Positions 17,568 through 25,982 of a stretch of DNA of 42,341 nucleotides are shown here, in pieces. Both the position numbers and the translations under genes were made by a program. The notes beneath the pieces are model-generated. The model made no database searches and was not told where the DNA came from. It was given only the letters and a program-made list of their open reading frames with translations. Source of the DNA: Candidatus Saganbacteria bacterium (lineage in GTDB: Bacteria > Margulisbacteria > WOR-1 > JAPLLA01); contig JAPLLA010000056.1 of NCBI GenBank assembly GCA_026387795.1, positions 1 through 42,341 on the forward strand, given 5' to 3'. The first letter of the stretch is position 1. Each line of letters starts with the position of its first letter.

Positions 17568-18659
17568 ATGGAAATCATTGCAATCATAATTTCGGTTATC
17601 ACTCTCGGAGCCTTAATATTTGTAATCCTTAAGGTCCAAGGATTGGGAGCTTCTGGGCAAGACCATCAAAGCTTTGGCCTTATGCAACAGCAGATCGAAG
17701 GGTTCCGCAACCAGATTACTACCCAAATCGGACAATTTAACGAACAAATCTCAAAACTATATTCAGACAACCAGACGATCCTTCAAAAAGTGAATACGGA
17801 TTTCACCCAAACGCTGCAAACAGTTGATAAAAATGTTAATAGCCGGCTGGATAATGCAGCTAAAGTCATTAATGACGTAAACCGGAAATTGGGAGAAGTC
17901 TACGAAACCACTAAACAAGTACAGGAAGTGGGCAAAGACATTGCATCGTTAAGTGAGATCTTACGCGCACCTAAACTCCGAGGCGGAATGGGAGAATTGT
18001 TTCTTGGAGACTTGCTTAACCAAGTCCTCCCCCCTGCTACGTTTGAACTGCAATATCGTTTTAAAAGCAGGGAGATTGTTGATGCCGTAATCAAGCTTGG
18101 AAAAAACCTTGTACCAGTAGACTCCAAATTCCCATTAGAAAATTTCAGAAAATACATAGAAGCGGAATCCGAAACAGAAAAAATAAGGCTTAAGAAAGAA
18201 TTCATCCGCGACGTAAAAAAACACATTGATGCAATTGCAGGCAAATACATCCTGCAAGACGAAGGAACATTTGGGTTTGCCCTGATGTATATCCCAGCAG
18301 AGAATGTTTACTATGAAACTATTATTAAAGACGAAAACCTGGACGAAGGAAAAGGGATTTTTACCTATGCAATAGAAAAGAAGGTGCTTCCGGTCTCCCC
18401 TAACTCATTCTATGCTTATCTCCAGACAATACTTTTGGGACTGCGTGGAATGCAGGTAGAAGAAAAAGCAGAGGAAATACTCAAAAACCTATCCAGGCTT
18501 GGGGGAGATTTTGGTAAAGTCTCCGAAGACTTTGAGAAGATGGGAACACACTTAAAGAACCTCAATGCCAGCTACGAAAATACGGAAAAGCGCTTGGACA
18601 AATTTGGCAACAAGCTGGAAACCCTGGAAGTAAAACAGGAACCAACCCTACTAGCTTAA
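17568..18659 (+). CDS. rmuC: RmuC-family DNA recombination protein
   Basis: 363 residues. One N-terminal membrane helix (about 3-22) precedes a long coiled coil (to about 130) and the RmuC domain with LRGGMGE, VPVDSKFPLENF, EGTFGFALMYIPAE and LPVSPNSFYAYLQTI. The family is thought to be nuclease-like and limits inversions at short repeats; the biochemical activity is not settled. This is interesting next to the inverted repeats in this window, though no link is shown. The gene stands alone, converging with the pilus operon. Confidence 0.9.
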   Translation: MEIIAIIISVITLGALIFVILKVQGLGASGQDHQSFGLMQQQIEGFRNQITTQIGQFNEQISKLYSDNQTILQKVNTDFTQTLQTVDKNVNSRLDNAAKVINDVNRKLGEVYETTKQVQEVGKDIASLSEILRAPKLRGGMGELFLGDLLNQVLPPATFELQYRFKSREIVDAVIKLGKNLVPVDSKFPLENFRKYIEAESETEKIRLKKEFIRDVKKHIDAIAGKYILQDEGTFGFALMYIPAENVYYETIIKDENLDEGKGIFTYAIEKKVLPVSPNSFYAYLQTILLGLRGMQVEEKAEEILKNLSRLGGDFGKVSEDFEKMGTHLKNLNASYENTEKRLDKFGNKLETLEVKQEPTLLA

Positions 18660-18672
18660 TAAACCAAACTTT

Positions 18673-19782
18673 TTAATGGATCAGCTTAGCATCGTCAAAT
18701 TTTTGCTGTCTCGCCTTATCAAGATCATTCGCTTTATTGGCCATGGTAGTGAGCAGCTCCGGTGTTACAATATGCGGAGTAATAATTACCATTAGGTTTC
18801 TTTTTTCGGTATGGACCTCTGTACGCTTAAACAAAGTACCCAAAAAAGGGATGGCACTTAAATACGGAACCCCAATTTCAACCAAATTGCTGTAGTCTTT
18901 GGTCAATCCGCCTATAACAACTGACTGCCCGTCTTTTATCAAAACCTTATTTTTGGTTTCGGTGGTATTTTCTTGAGGAAGGTTATTGATAACCGAACCC
19001 TCGCTGACCGAAGGATAAATATCCATAATAATAAACCCGTCTTCATTAATATGAGGAGTAAATTTAAGCTTGGTACCAACCTCCAAATAGTTTACCTGCT
19101 GCACGGTTTGAGTTTGAGAAATAACTGCGGTCTGATATCCATATTTTGAACCAATCAATATTTCTGCGGGTTGGTGGTTAAGTGCCGTAACCCAAGGAGA
19201 TGCAACCAAGTCATAACCAAGCTTGCGCTCCAATGCCTGCAAATAAGCAGTTAAATCACCGCTAAGCACCTGGCCATACAACCCAATTGCAGTCGCTGCC
19301 AAAGAAAGTGTATCAGTAGAATTAAACTGGATAAAATTATTAGCATCTTTTTGATCTTTAAAGCTTACCCCTAAGTATGAAGGGTTATTGGTATCGCCAT
19401 TGCCACCCTTTACTTCCAATATCTTGGCCTCAACCATAACCTGGAGCGGTGACCCATCCATTTTTGCAATTACAACAGCAATACGATCAAGGTTTCTTTC
19501 TGACGCCCTGGCTAAAATTGTATTTAAGTTTTCGTCTACAGATACTTTTTCCCCCTCTGCCAATAGTTCATTAAGTGCACTGCTGGCACTCTTGGCATTG
19601 GCATATTTAAGCTGAAAAGAGCGCATGGCAAAGTTTTCATCAGCCGCAACAGGAACATTTACTTGTTGTACATTGGTATCGCCTTGCTGAGTCTGTAAAA
19701 ACAAAGCGCGCGCATATGCCGGCGTAAATATTAATCCCACCATCAATAAACCCACTAAACCACAAAATACTATTTTTTTCAT
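18673..19782 (-). CDS. Short PilQ/GspD-like secretin
   Basis: 369 residues. A signal peptide (1-25, ending AYA), one N1-like domain (about 50-110) and a full secretin domain, with VMVEAKILEV, VGTKLKFTPHI, VLIKDGQSVVIGGL and the C-terminal VPYLSAIPFLGTLF and LMVIITPHI. Typical PilQ proteins are about twice as long, so the AMIN and extra N domains are absent. It would form the outer-membrane channel of a type IV pilus or related system. AGGAGG precedes the ATG. It is the last gene after pilMN and pilO. Confidence 0.88.
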   Translation of the reverse strand: MKKIVFCGLVGLLMVGLIFTPAYARALFLQTQQGDTNVQQVNVPVAADENFAMRSFQLKYANAKSASSALNELLAEGEKVSVDENLNTILARASERNLDRIAVVIAKMDGSPLQVMVEAKILEVKGGNGDTNNPSYLGVSFKDQKDANNFIQFNSTDTLSLAATAIGLYGQVLSGDLTAYLQALERKLGYDLVASPWVTALNHQPAEILIGSKYGYQTAVISQTQTVQQVNYLEVGTKLKFTPHINEDGFIIMDIYPSVSEGSVINNLPQENTTETKNKVLIKDGQSVVIGGLTKDYSNLVEIGVPYLSAIPFLGTLFKRTEVHTEKRNLMVIITPHIVTPELLTTMANKANDLDKARQQKFDDAKLIH

Positions 19783-19814
19783 GTTTACCTCCTATTAATC
19801 GGTCGCTTTTAACG

Positions 19815-20324
19815 TTATTTTGTATAAGGGAACGAAATTGTCATGTCCGTAACTAATTTGTCGTCCTGCAAAACCACATTTACGGTTTCCACATTTGAAT
19901 ATACATTTAATTTTGCCAGTGCATTAAAAACCCCTAAAAACTGAAAATAAGAAGAAGTAAATTTAAAGTTCAGGGTCAATCCTTTATCCGTCAAAGAATG
20001 CTGCATATAGGACAAGTCAACCCCAAACCACCTGAATTTTTTGTCCATAAAATCCGTAACCTGTTTTAACTTTTCGGTCTGAGAACCAAAAAAAGCATTT
20101 GGGCCGGTAGCCACAGCTTGCGGTACAGCAGCACTGCCAAGCGTACTGATTTGGGTTTTCATGGCCGCAATTTGGTTGTTTAAACTGTTGACCTGCTGTT
20201 GAGCTTTCCCTTTTGCAGATAAAACCGGATTAAGTAAAAACTGCCAATACAACACAAAAATTGCCAATAAAACCGTAATAAACAAAAGCTTTTTCTCATT
20301 TTTCGAGAGTTGGTTTAAATTCAT
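19815..20324 (-). CDS. pilO: Type IV pilus inner-membrane alignment protein PilO-like
   Basis: 169 residues. One membrane helix (about 14-32, LLFITVLLAIFVLYWQFLL) follows a short cytoplasmic start, then a coiled coil (KAQQQVNSLNNQIAAMKTQ) and a small ferredoxin-like periplasmic domain. This is the PilO layout. The start codon overlaps the pilMN stop by one base (TAATG) with GAGGTGA upstream. It would pair with the PilN part of the neighbouring fusion. Confidence 0.82.
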   Translation of the reverse strand: MNLNQLSKNEKKLLFITVLLAIFVLYWQFLLNPVLSAKGKAQQQVNSLNNQIAAMKTQISTLGSAAVPQAVATGPNAFFGSQTEKLKQVTDFMDKKFRWFGVDLSYMQHSLTDKGLTLNFKFTSSYFQFLGVFNALAKLNVYSNVETVNVVLQDDKLVTDMTISFPYTK

Positions 20325-21913
20325 TATTTAGTCACCTCGGAACACACACACCTAACCGTAAAATTATAAGTCGGAACAGTATAAGCATTGGACTCCTGTA
20401 AAGAAGAAGAAGCTACAGCCTTAAAAAGGCTGCTTTTCTCCAAACGGTCCATAAAAAGAGGAAGATTGGTCAGCTTCCCCTTTTGAAGCGCAATCCCAGT
20501 AAGCAACAGCTCTCCGCCGGTACGATTGTAAGAAATATTGGACAAATAAATATCATCTGGAGTAATTTTATCAATCGTATTTATAATATTCACAAATCGA
20601 TCCATTGAGACACTTTTCTCTGATGTTTGAGCAAGCTCTGCCATTTTTTGGTTATAGGTGTTTTGCAAAGAAGAATATTCATTATTTAAACGCTTGGCCA
20701 TAGACTCCACCTTGCCTGATTGGCTGGAAAACCAGACCAAAACAGCCAGCAGTAAAACAATATACAGCAAGATTAAAGAGCTGGGCGATAAAATTTGCTT
20801 AAAAGATTCCTGCAATCCCAGGTTTGGAGTAAAGGTCGACTTAGCAGGAACAACAGCTTTTAGTTTTAAAATCTCCTTGCCCGGTAAAACTGCACCAATT
20901 GCCAAGCTTAAAACAGGCGCAACCTGGCCAAAATCCTTTTTATCCGATTTGATATCTGGGGACAAAGATAATGCTTCTACGTCTAACCCAAGCTGGTACT
21001 TAAAGAAAGGGATAAAATTTTTGATCCTGGTAGTGCCGCCGGTAAAATAAACATTTTTAAATTCGGTATCATCTTCCATTTCTTTGCGATAATAAGCAAA
21101 AGTAGTTAATATTTCCGTGGAAATTTTTTCCAGCGCAGGACGCATCATCCCCAATATCTCTGCCCCTGGGACCCCTGCTTCTTTGGTATATTCTTCGGTA
21201 TTAATCGGGATCCCAAAAGCATTTTTCAACTCTTCAGCATGATTGGCACCCAGTTCCAAGGTCCCTGCTTCCGTGCGCACCACTCCAACCATGGCTTGGG
21301 CAATGTTGTCCCCTCCAACCTTGGCCTCGCGCGCAAAAACCACTTGGCCTTGTTTAACCAAAACAATCTGCGTAGAACTCCTTCCAACATAAATCAAAGC
21401 TGCTGCGCCAACATTTATGCTCTTTAAAACGTTTTTCAAGGCACTGGCAGGTGCCACTACGGTTTGAACATCAATCCCCGCTTTTTTTGCTATTTCTATG
21501 CGGTCCAAAATGGTTTTTTCGGAAACCGCTGCCACAAGATAAAATTGTTTTTGACTAGTGGCAGAAGCATTTAACTTGTAATAATCAAGGATTAGATCTT
21601 TGGGCGGATAAGGAAGCATTTTTGTGGTTTTATAACGAATAGTTTCTGCAACTTCTGCTTCAGGCAATGTCGGAAGGTCAATTACTTTATAAACAATATC
21701 CGCTTCGGAAAGCACCAATGCCGCATCCCTGGCTTTAATGTTGTTTTTTTTGAGTGCAGCAGCCAAGCTGGTTTCTTGAAAGTCTGCGGGACTGTGTAAA
21801 GGAGAGTACTCTACTGCCCAATTTAAAACGGAGCAACCAGAAGCCTGCAGATCTACTTCCACAAGCTTAAAAGAATTCGGAGTAAGGTGGATCCCTAGTT
21901 TCCTATTTGCCAT
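20324..21913 (-). CDS. PilM-PilN fusion protein (type IV pilus assembly)
   Basis: 529 residues. Residues 1 to about 345 are an actin-like PilM: GIHLTPNSFKLVEVD at the N-terminus, LPEAEVAETIRYKTTKMLPYPP, ALIYVGRSSTQIVLV and VYFTGGTTRI. One membrane helix at about 380-400 (LILLYIVLLLAVLVWF) begins PilN, followed by a coiled coil and a periplasmic ferredoxin-like domain. In most pilus systems PilM and PilN are separate proteins joined by the PilN N-terminus; here they are one chain, the same layout as GspL of type II secretion. AGGTG precedes the ATG at 21913. Confidence 0.88.
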   Translation of the reverse strand: MANRKLGIHLTPNSFKLVEVDLQASGCSVLNWAVEYSPLHSPADFQETSLAAALKKNNIKARDAALVLSEADIVYKVIDLPTLPEAEVAETIRYKTTKMLPYPPKDLILDYYKLNASATSQKQFYLVAAVSEKTILDRIEIAKKAGIDVQTVVAPASALKNVLKSINVGAAALIYVGRSSTQIVLVKQGQVVFAREAKVGGDNIAQAMVGVVRTEAGTLELGANHAEELKNAFGIPINTEEYTKEAGVPGAEILGMMRPALEKISTEILTTFAYYRKEMEDDTEFKNVYFTGGTTRIKNFIPFFKYQLGLDVEALSLSPDIKSDKKDFGQVAPVLSLAIGAVLPGKEILKLKAVVPAKSTFTPNLGLQESFKQILSPSSLILLYIVLLLAVLVWFSSQSGKVESMAKRLNNEYSSLQNTYNQKMAELAQTSEKSVSMDRFVNIINTIDKITPDDIYLSNISYNRTGGELLLTGIALQKGKLTNLPLFMDRLEKSSLFKAVASSSLQESNAYTVPTYNFTVRCVCSEVTK

Positions 21914-21950
21914 TTTTCACCTTTAAGTTTACCTAAATTTAAAGTTAAAA

Positions 21951-22790
21951 TCAATACACTTCTTGCCAACTAGAAATCTTAGGCTTGGTTGCCCCTGTTA
22001 AACCTTGTACACCATTAAAATTAGTCGAACTGGCATTAAGCGTGAGATGTGAATTGTTGCCTACGTCGCTGACATAGCTGGCAACAATATTCCCGGTAAA
22101 ATTAGTATTGTTTTTAAAGGTAAGCGTACCGCCGCAATAAATAAATCCATAAATCGTGGCACCATTGGTCCAGGTAGCGGTAAAGTCTCCTGGAGAGAGA
22201 ATGGTAATGCCGTTCCCAGCTCCTGCAGCGCCACCCACAAAATTATTCCCCACCGAAAATCCGGTGTTAGAATAAAGCAAGCCCTTGCTACCAATAGTGG
22301 TACCATTGGCAATGGTAATGAGACCTGCTGAAATCAAGGTAAAATTACTGCCAATAGTGGTGTTGTTATTTGTAGTCACGGTTCCAGTAGCCACAACCTT
22401 TGCGCTTCCGCTAATGGTAATGGTTCCTTTAAGAGTAACATTCCCCTTAATATAATAATTACCAGAAATAGTCCCACCATTAAAAGTATAGTTCCCTGTA
22501 TAAGTAGGAGTAGTATTCGCAATACTAATCTGTCCAGTATAATAAGAAGTATCTAGGCCAGGAGGGTTTGAAGGAAGGTTTGCATATGCCTGGCTCGTAC
22601 CAGTAATAGTCCCACCTGTAATACTCCCTGAAGAATATACGTCCCCGCTTGCAACTGTATTATTATCAAAAGTAAGATTACTGTTGGTTAAAATATCTCC
22701 TATAATAACAGCGTTATTGCCAACAGTAGTACCGCCTGATCCTGATCCTGATCCTGATCCCCAATAAAGAACATAATCATTATCTAATAA
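21951..22790 (-). pseudogene. Repetitive surface/pilus-associated protein, 5'-truncated
   Basis: The frame is open from 22790 to the stop at 21951 (279 residues), preceded by an in-frame TAG at 22793-22791, and has no ATG, GTG or TTG near its start; the first usable start (GTG 22394) lies in the middle of the repeat region. The protein starts with a Gly-Ser repeat coded by TGATCC units and continues as a beta-solenoid of short Asn/Gly/Thr/Ile-rich turns, like the polymer-forming or DUF7305-type proteins found next to type IV pilus genes. No signal peptide or pilin-like helix is present, so the true N-terminus is missing. It lies 37 bp upstream of pilMN in the same direction. Confidence 0.7.
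22737..22760. repeat. TGATCC x4 hexamer repeat at the junction of two broken genes
   Basis: Four perfect units. On the minus strand they encode (GS)n in the truncated surface protein; on the plus strand they lie in the open but startless extension of the sensor kinase. Confidence 0.9.
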
Positions 22791-22864
22791 CTATCTTTTT
22801 CTGCACTCTGATTGCCCTAATTTTAAATGCAAAAAAAGAAAAAGAAGAAGTAAAAGGAAAAACA

Positions 22865-25165
22865 GTGCTGGGACAAAGCGCAATCTTGGTTATTCTAATC
22901 GCAGTTGCCAATGGAACTTCTGCACCTCTCATTCAATTTGGCCAGGGAGTTTTTCTTTTCATGCTCTGTTTTAATGTCTGGGCCTACCATGATTACGTAT
23001 TAGAAAAAAACTATAAAACCAGCCTGCCGCTTGGGCTTTATAAGCAGATCTCTTTTGTCACCATAACCGCAATCTTGCTTGCCGGGCTGTTTTTTACTTC
23101 TCTGGTAGGCGGAAACGTAAAAGAAGATACTTTGCGCGACGCAAATAATCTTTTGGGACAAGCGGTTATAAACAGTAATACCACTTTTGCCAATTCACAC
23201 CAAATAGCAGAGAACATAAGCGGATCCCCATCAATGAAACCTGCCTTGATTTCCCCCACTCCGGCAAACATTGCCCTAGCAGATGAAGTTTTATCCCGCT
23301 TCCAGAAAAAAATGGAGGTCACAGCTTGTTATATGCTGGACCGCCATGGGGCAGCAATTGCTTCATCCGACCGGAATGATCCAAACACTGTTTTACACAA
23401 AAACTTTAGTTCCAATTATTATTTCATTCAGGCATTGTCCGGATCAGGATCCTCTTTTTCTGAGACAGAAATCAATCCCGATACAAGAACCGATTATGCT
23501 GCTGCTCCGGTAAAAAATAATACCAAACAAGTTATAGGGGTCATTGTAGTCAAACAATCTATAGGGGATGAGCTCATCCGATACCTTCCCTTGACCTTTG
23601 TTATTAATAAACAAGGATTAATCCTTTTAGCCAATCCATCCAAATTTTACCTGCGGATGCTTTGGCCAATCAGCAAGGAAGAACAACAAACGTTGTTAGG
23701 ACCCGGCAACATAAAAGGAATAAGCAGGGTTCCTTTGCTGAACAAAAAACCAGAGGATAATACTTCTTTTTATTTTAGAGGGACTGAATATGTTTTCCTA
23801 ACAAAGGACCTGTCCGAACAAGATTGGCAAATAGTTTACTTCACGCCTCTCTATGCGTACCATCAAGCCAGGCTGCTCACGATACTGATGTTTGCATTGC
23901 TAGCACTATCTTTTATTGTTGCTTTTTACGCCTTATTCCAAAAAAGCTTCTCTGCAGAAATAATTTTTAATGAAAAAGAACGCTTTTTCACCACTCTCCA
24001 CAGCATTGGGGACGGTGTTTTGGTGGTTGATCTGGACAAAAGGGTTACACTTGTAAATACCGCAGCAGAAAAACTGACCGGGTGGACAGAAGAAGATGCT
24101 CTAGGAAGGAAACTGGAAGAAGTTTTCGTTGTGCTCAATGAATCCACCAGAAAACCAAGGGAAAACCCCGTAGACACCGTTCTTAAAACAAAAGAGATCG
24201 CTTATTTGGCAAACCACACGATCTTAATCAGCAAGAACGGAGAAGAAAAAGTCATTGCGGACAGCGCAGCTCCAATCCACGACCGCAACGAAGTAATGGT
24301 AGGAGTGGTCTTAACTTTTAGGGATGTTTCTGAAAGGGCAAAATTAGAAACTGAACTTAAAAACAAAATCCAGGAACTTTCCAACATCCAAAAAGCAATG
24401 CTCAACATTAACGACGACTTATCTGAAAATGAGAAGGAAATAAAGGCAAAAAACATTGAGCTGGAGCGCCTCTACAAAATTAAAACCGAATTTACTTCCA
24501 TGGTTTCTCACGAGCTTAGAACCCCGCTTACTGCCATTAAAGAAGGGATCTCAATTGTTTTAGACGGCTCCTCCGGACCTGTAACTCCACAACAAAACCA
24601 GTTTTTAGAAATTGCCAAACGCAATGTGGACCGTTTGCACCATTTGGTCAACGAAGTTTTAGACCTTTCCAGGCTGGAATCAGGAAAAATAGATTTACAC
24701 ATCAAACCAGGAAACCTGGCTGAAACAGTATTAGAAGCAGTGAACAGCCAAAAGCTGATTGCAGAAAAAAAAGGCCTAACACTGCAAACCCAAATAGAAG
24801 AAAACCTCCCCACCGTTGCTTTTGACCATGAAAGGATCATTGAAGTAGTAAATAACCTTCTAGACAATGCCTTTAAATTCACGGACCAGGGAGGAATCAC
24901 AATACTCGTACAAAAAGATAATTTTAACCATGGCATTAAAGTCTGTGTAGCAGATACAGGGATCGGAATATCAAAAGAAAACATAACCAGGCTTTTTGAA
25001 CCATACATACAAATCGGGGAAGTAAACCGCAAAACCGGGGGCACAGGCCTGGGCCTTAACATCTCCAAACAAATCATCACACAGCACCTGGGGACCATGT
25101 GGATTGAAGCTGAACCTGGCAAAGGCAGCTCGTTCTGGTTTACCATACCCGGGATGAAGAAATAA
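22865..25165 (+). CDS. Membrane sensor histidine kinase (Cache + PAS), apparently 5'-truncated
   Basis: 766 residues from GTG 22865, but the same frame is open back to 22730 and already encodes a membrane helix (YLITIFFCTLIALILN) between 22781 and 22828, so the real start is missing. Order of parts: two or three membrane helices, a Cache-like extracellular domain (about 90-325), another helix (about 342-362), a PAS domain (about 375-490), a coiled coil, HisKA with H549 in SHELRTP, and HATPase_c with NLLDNAFKFT, DTGIGIS, FEPYIQ and TGLGLN. It would sense an external ligand. No response regulator is adjacent. No promoter or Shine-Dalgarno precedes GTG 22865. Confidence 0.85.
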   Translation: MLGQSAILVILIAVANGTSAPLIQFGQGVFLFMLCFNVWAYHDYVLEKNYKTSLPLGLYKQISFVTITAILLAGLFFTSLVGGNVKEDTLRDANNLLGQAVINSNTTFANSHQIAENISGSPSMKPALISPTPANIALADEVLSRFQKKMEVTACYMLDRHGAAIASSDRNDPNTVLHKNFSSNYYFIQALSGSGSSFSETEINPDTRTDYAAAPVKNNTKQVIGVIVVKQSIGDELIRYLPLTFVINKQGLILLANPSKFYLRMLWPISKEEQQTLLGPGNIKGISRVPLLNKKPEDNTSFYFRGTEYVFLTKDLSEQDWQIVYFTPLYAYHQARLLTILMFALLALSFIVAFYALFQKSFSAEIIFNEKERFFTTLHSIGDGVLVVDLDKRVTLVNTAAEKLTGWTEEDALGRKLEEVFVVLNESTRKPRENPVDTVLKTKEIAYLANHTILISKNGEEKVIADSAAPIHDRNEVMVGVVLTFRDVSERAKLETELKNKIQELSNIQKAMLNINDDLSENEKEIKAKNIELERLYKIKTEFTSMVSHELRTPLTAIKEGISIVLDGSSGPVTPQQNQFLEIAKRNVDRLHHLVNEVLDLSRLESGKIDLHIKPGNLAETVLEAVNSQKLIAEKKGLTLQTQIEENLPTVAFDHERIIEVVNNLLDNAFKFTDQGGITILVQKDNFNHGIKVCVADTGIGISKENITRLFEPYIQIGEVNRKTGGTGLGLNISKQIITQHLGTMWIEAEPGKGSSFWFTIPGMKK

Positions 25166-25178
25166 AATCAACCAAGCC

Positions 25179-25367
25179 CTAGCACTTAATCTTTATAGAA
25201 AAAGGGACATCCACAGCCAACCTCTTTTTCCATTCCCTATTAGTCGCCCCATGAAAAGCATGCTTTAAATGAAAACTTACAAACTTTAAATAATCATCCA
25301 TAGAGAGGCTTTTTTTCTCCGGCATCGGTCCACGAATAATCGGCAATTTGAGTCTTTTCATTACCAC
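25179..25367 (-). CDS. Small conserved-looking protein next to a nucleotidyltransferase
   Basis: 62 residues from GTG 25367 (an ATG two codons on is an alternative start). It is basic, with RGPMPEKKSLSMDDYLKFV in the middle and an amphipathic helix after it. It begins four bases after the stop of the nucleotidyltransferase, so it is probably coupled to it; GAAAGGA at the end of that gene could serve as its ribosome binding site. The function is unknown; a two-part module with the upstream gene is inferred. Confidence 0.6.
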   Translation of the reverse strand: MVMKRLKLPIIRGPMPEKKSLSMDDYLKFVSFHLKHAFHGATNREWKKRLAVDVPFSIKIKC

Positions 25368-25371
25368 AATA

Positions 25372-25917
25372 TTACATCCTTTCCACTATTTTACAGTAGA
25401 TTTCTTCTGTCCCATATTTTAAACACAACGCTTTAAATTCTTTGCCTTTAAAATTAATCTTATTGATCCTAATCAGGTCAATAATATCCGGTAAATCCTT
25501 GTTTTCACGGATCTTGAGATTATGTTTTAACGAGTGCAGTTTAAGTGCGATCAAATGATTGAGCGAAGGGACCATAAATTTCTGTCCGGCAATACTGACT
25601 TCCTTACCCTCTTTAACAATCCCATCCAAGGTTTCTTTATCCACAAACATAAAATCAACATCCATCAGAGATGCCCTGTCGCTGCTTTTAAGCCTGGTAA
25701 AGACTTTTTGGGTGTAATCCTCTTTGTAACCGGCTTTTTCCAAAAAAACCAATATTTTATTAAAATCTTCTTTCGTAATTAAAAAATCAACATCCGCGGT
25801 TGCACGAGTAACCTTATAAAAGTTAATCGCAAATCCTCCGATGATAACACAGGATATCCCTTCCTTCTTGGATATCGTTGAGATAAGATGAAAAATTGTT
25901 GGATACTTATCTTTCAT
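25372..25917 (-). CDS. Nucleotidyltransferase-fold protein (MNT/AbiEii-like)
   Basis: 181 residues. The N-terminal GGFAINFYKV followed by RATADVDFLI is the helix-turn plus D-x-D active-site motif of the pol-beta nucleotidyltransferase fold, and a third acidic residue is present in LMDVDFMFVD. Relatives include AbiEii-type toxins and MNT proteins of HEPN/MNT modules, and also house-keeping family members. AAGGA lies nine bases before the ATG. It is followed by a 62-residue partner. Whether this is a toxin-antitoxin pair cannot be decided from the sequence. Confidence 0.75.
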   Translation of the reverse strand: MKDKYPTIFHLISTISKKEGISCVIIGGFAINFYKVTRATADVDFLITKEDFNKILVFLEKAGYKEDYTQKVFTRLKSSDRASLMDVDFMFVDKETLDGIVKEGKEVSIAGQKFMVPSLNHLIALKLHSLKHNLKIRENKDLPDIIDLIRINKINFKGKEFKALCLKYGTEEIYCKIVERM

Positions 25918-25982
25918 TGTTTTTGTTCCTTATTCTTTCTATTATGCAACAGCTCGATTTGTCTAGCAAGCTTTTTTAGGCT

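Noticed and set aside
24508-25146. 212-codon frame antisense to the sensor kinase
   Set aside because: Opposite strand of the HisKA/HATPase region; no own signals.
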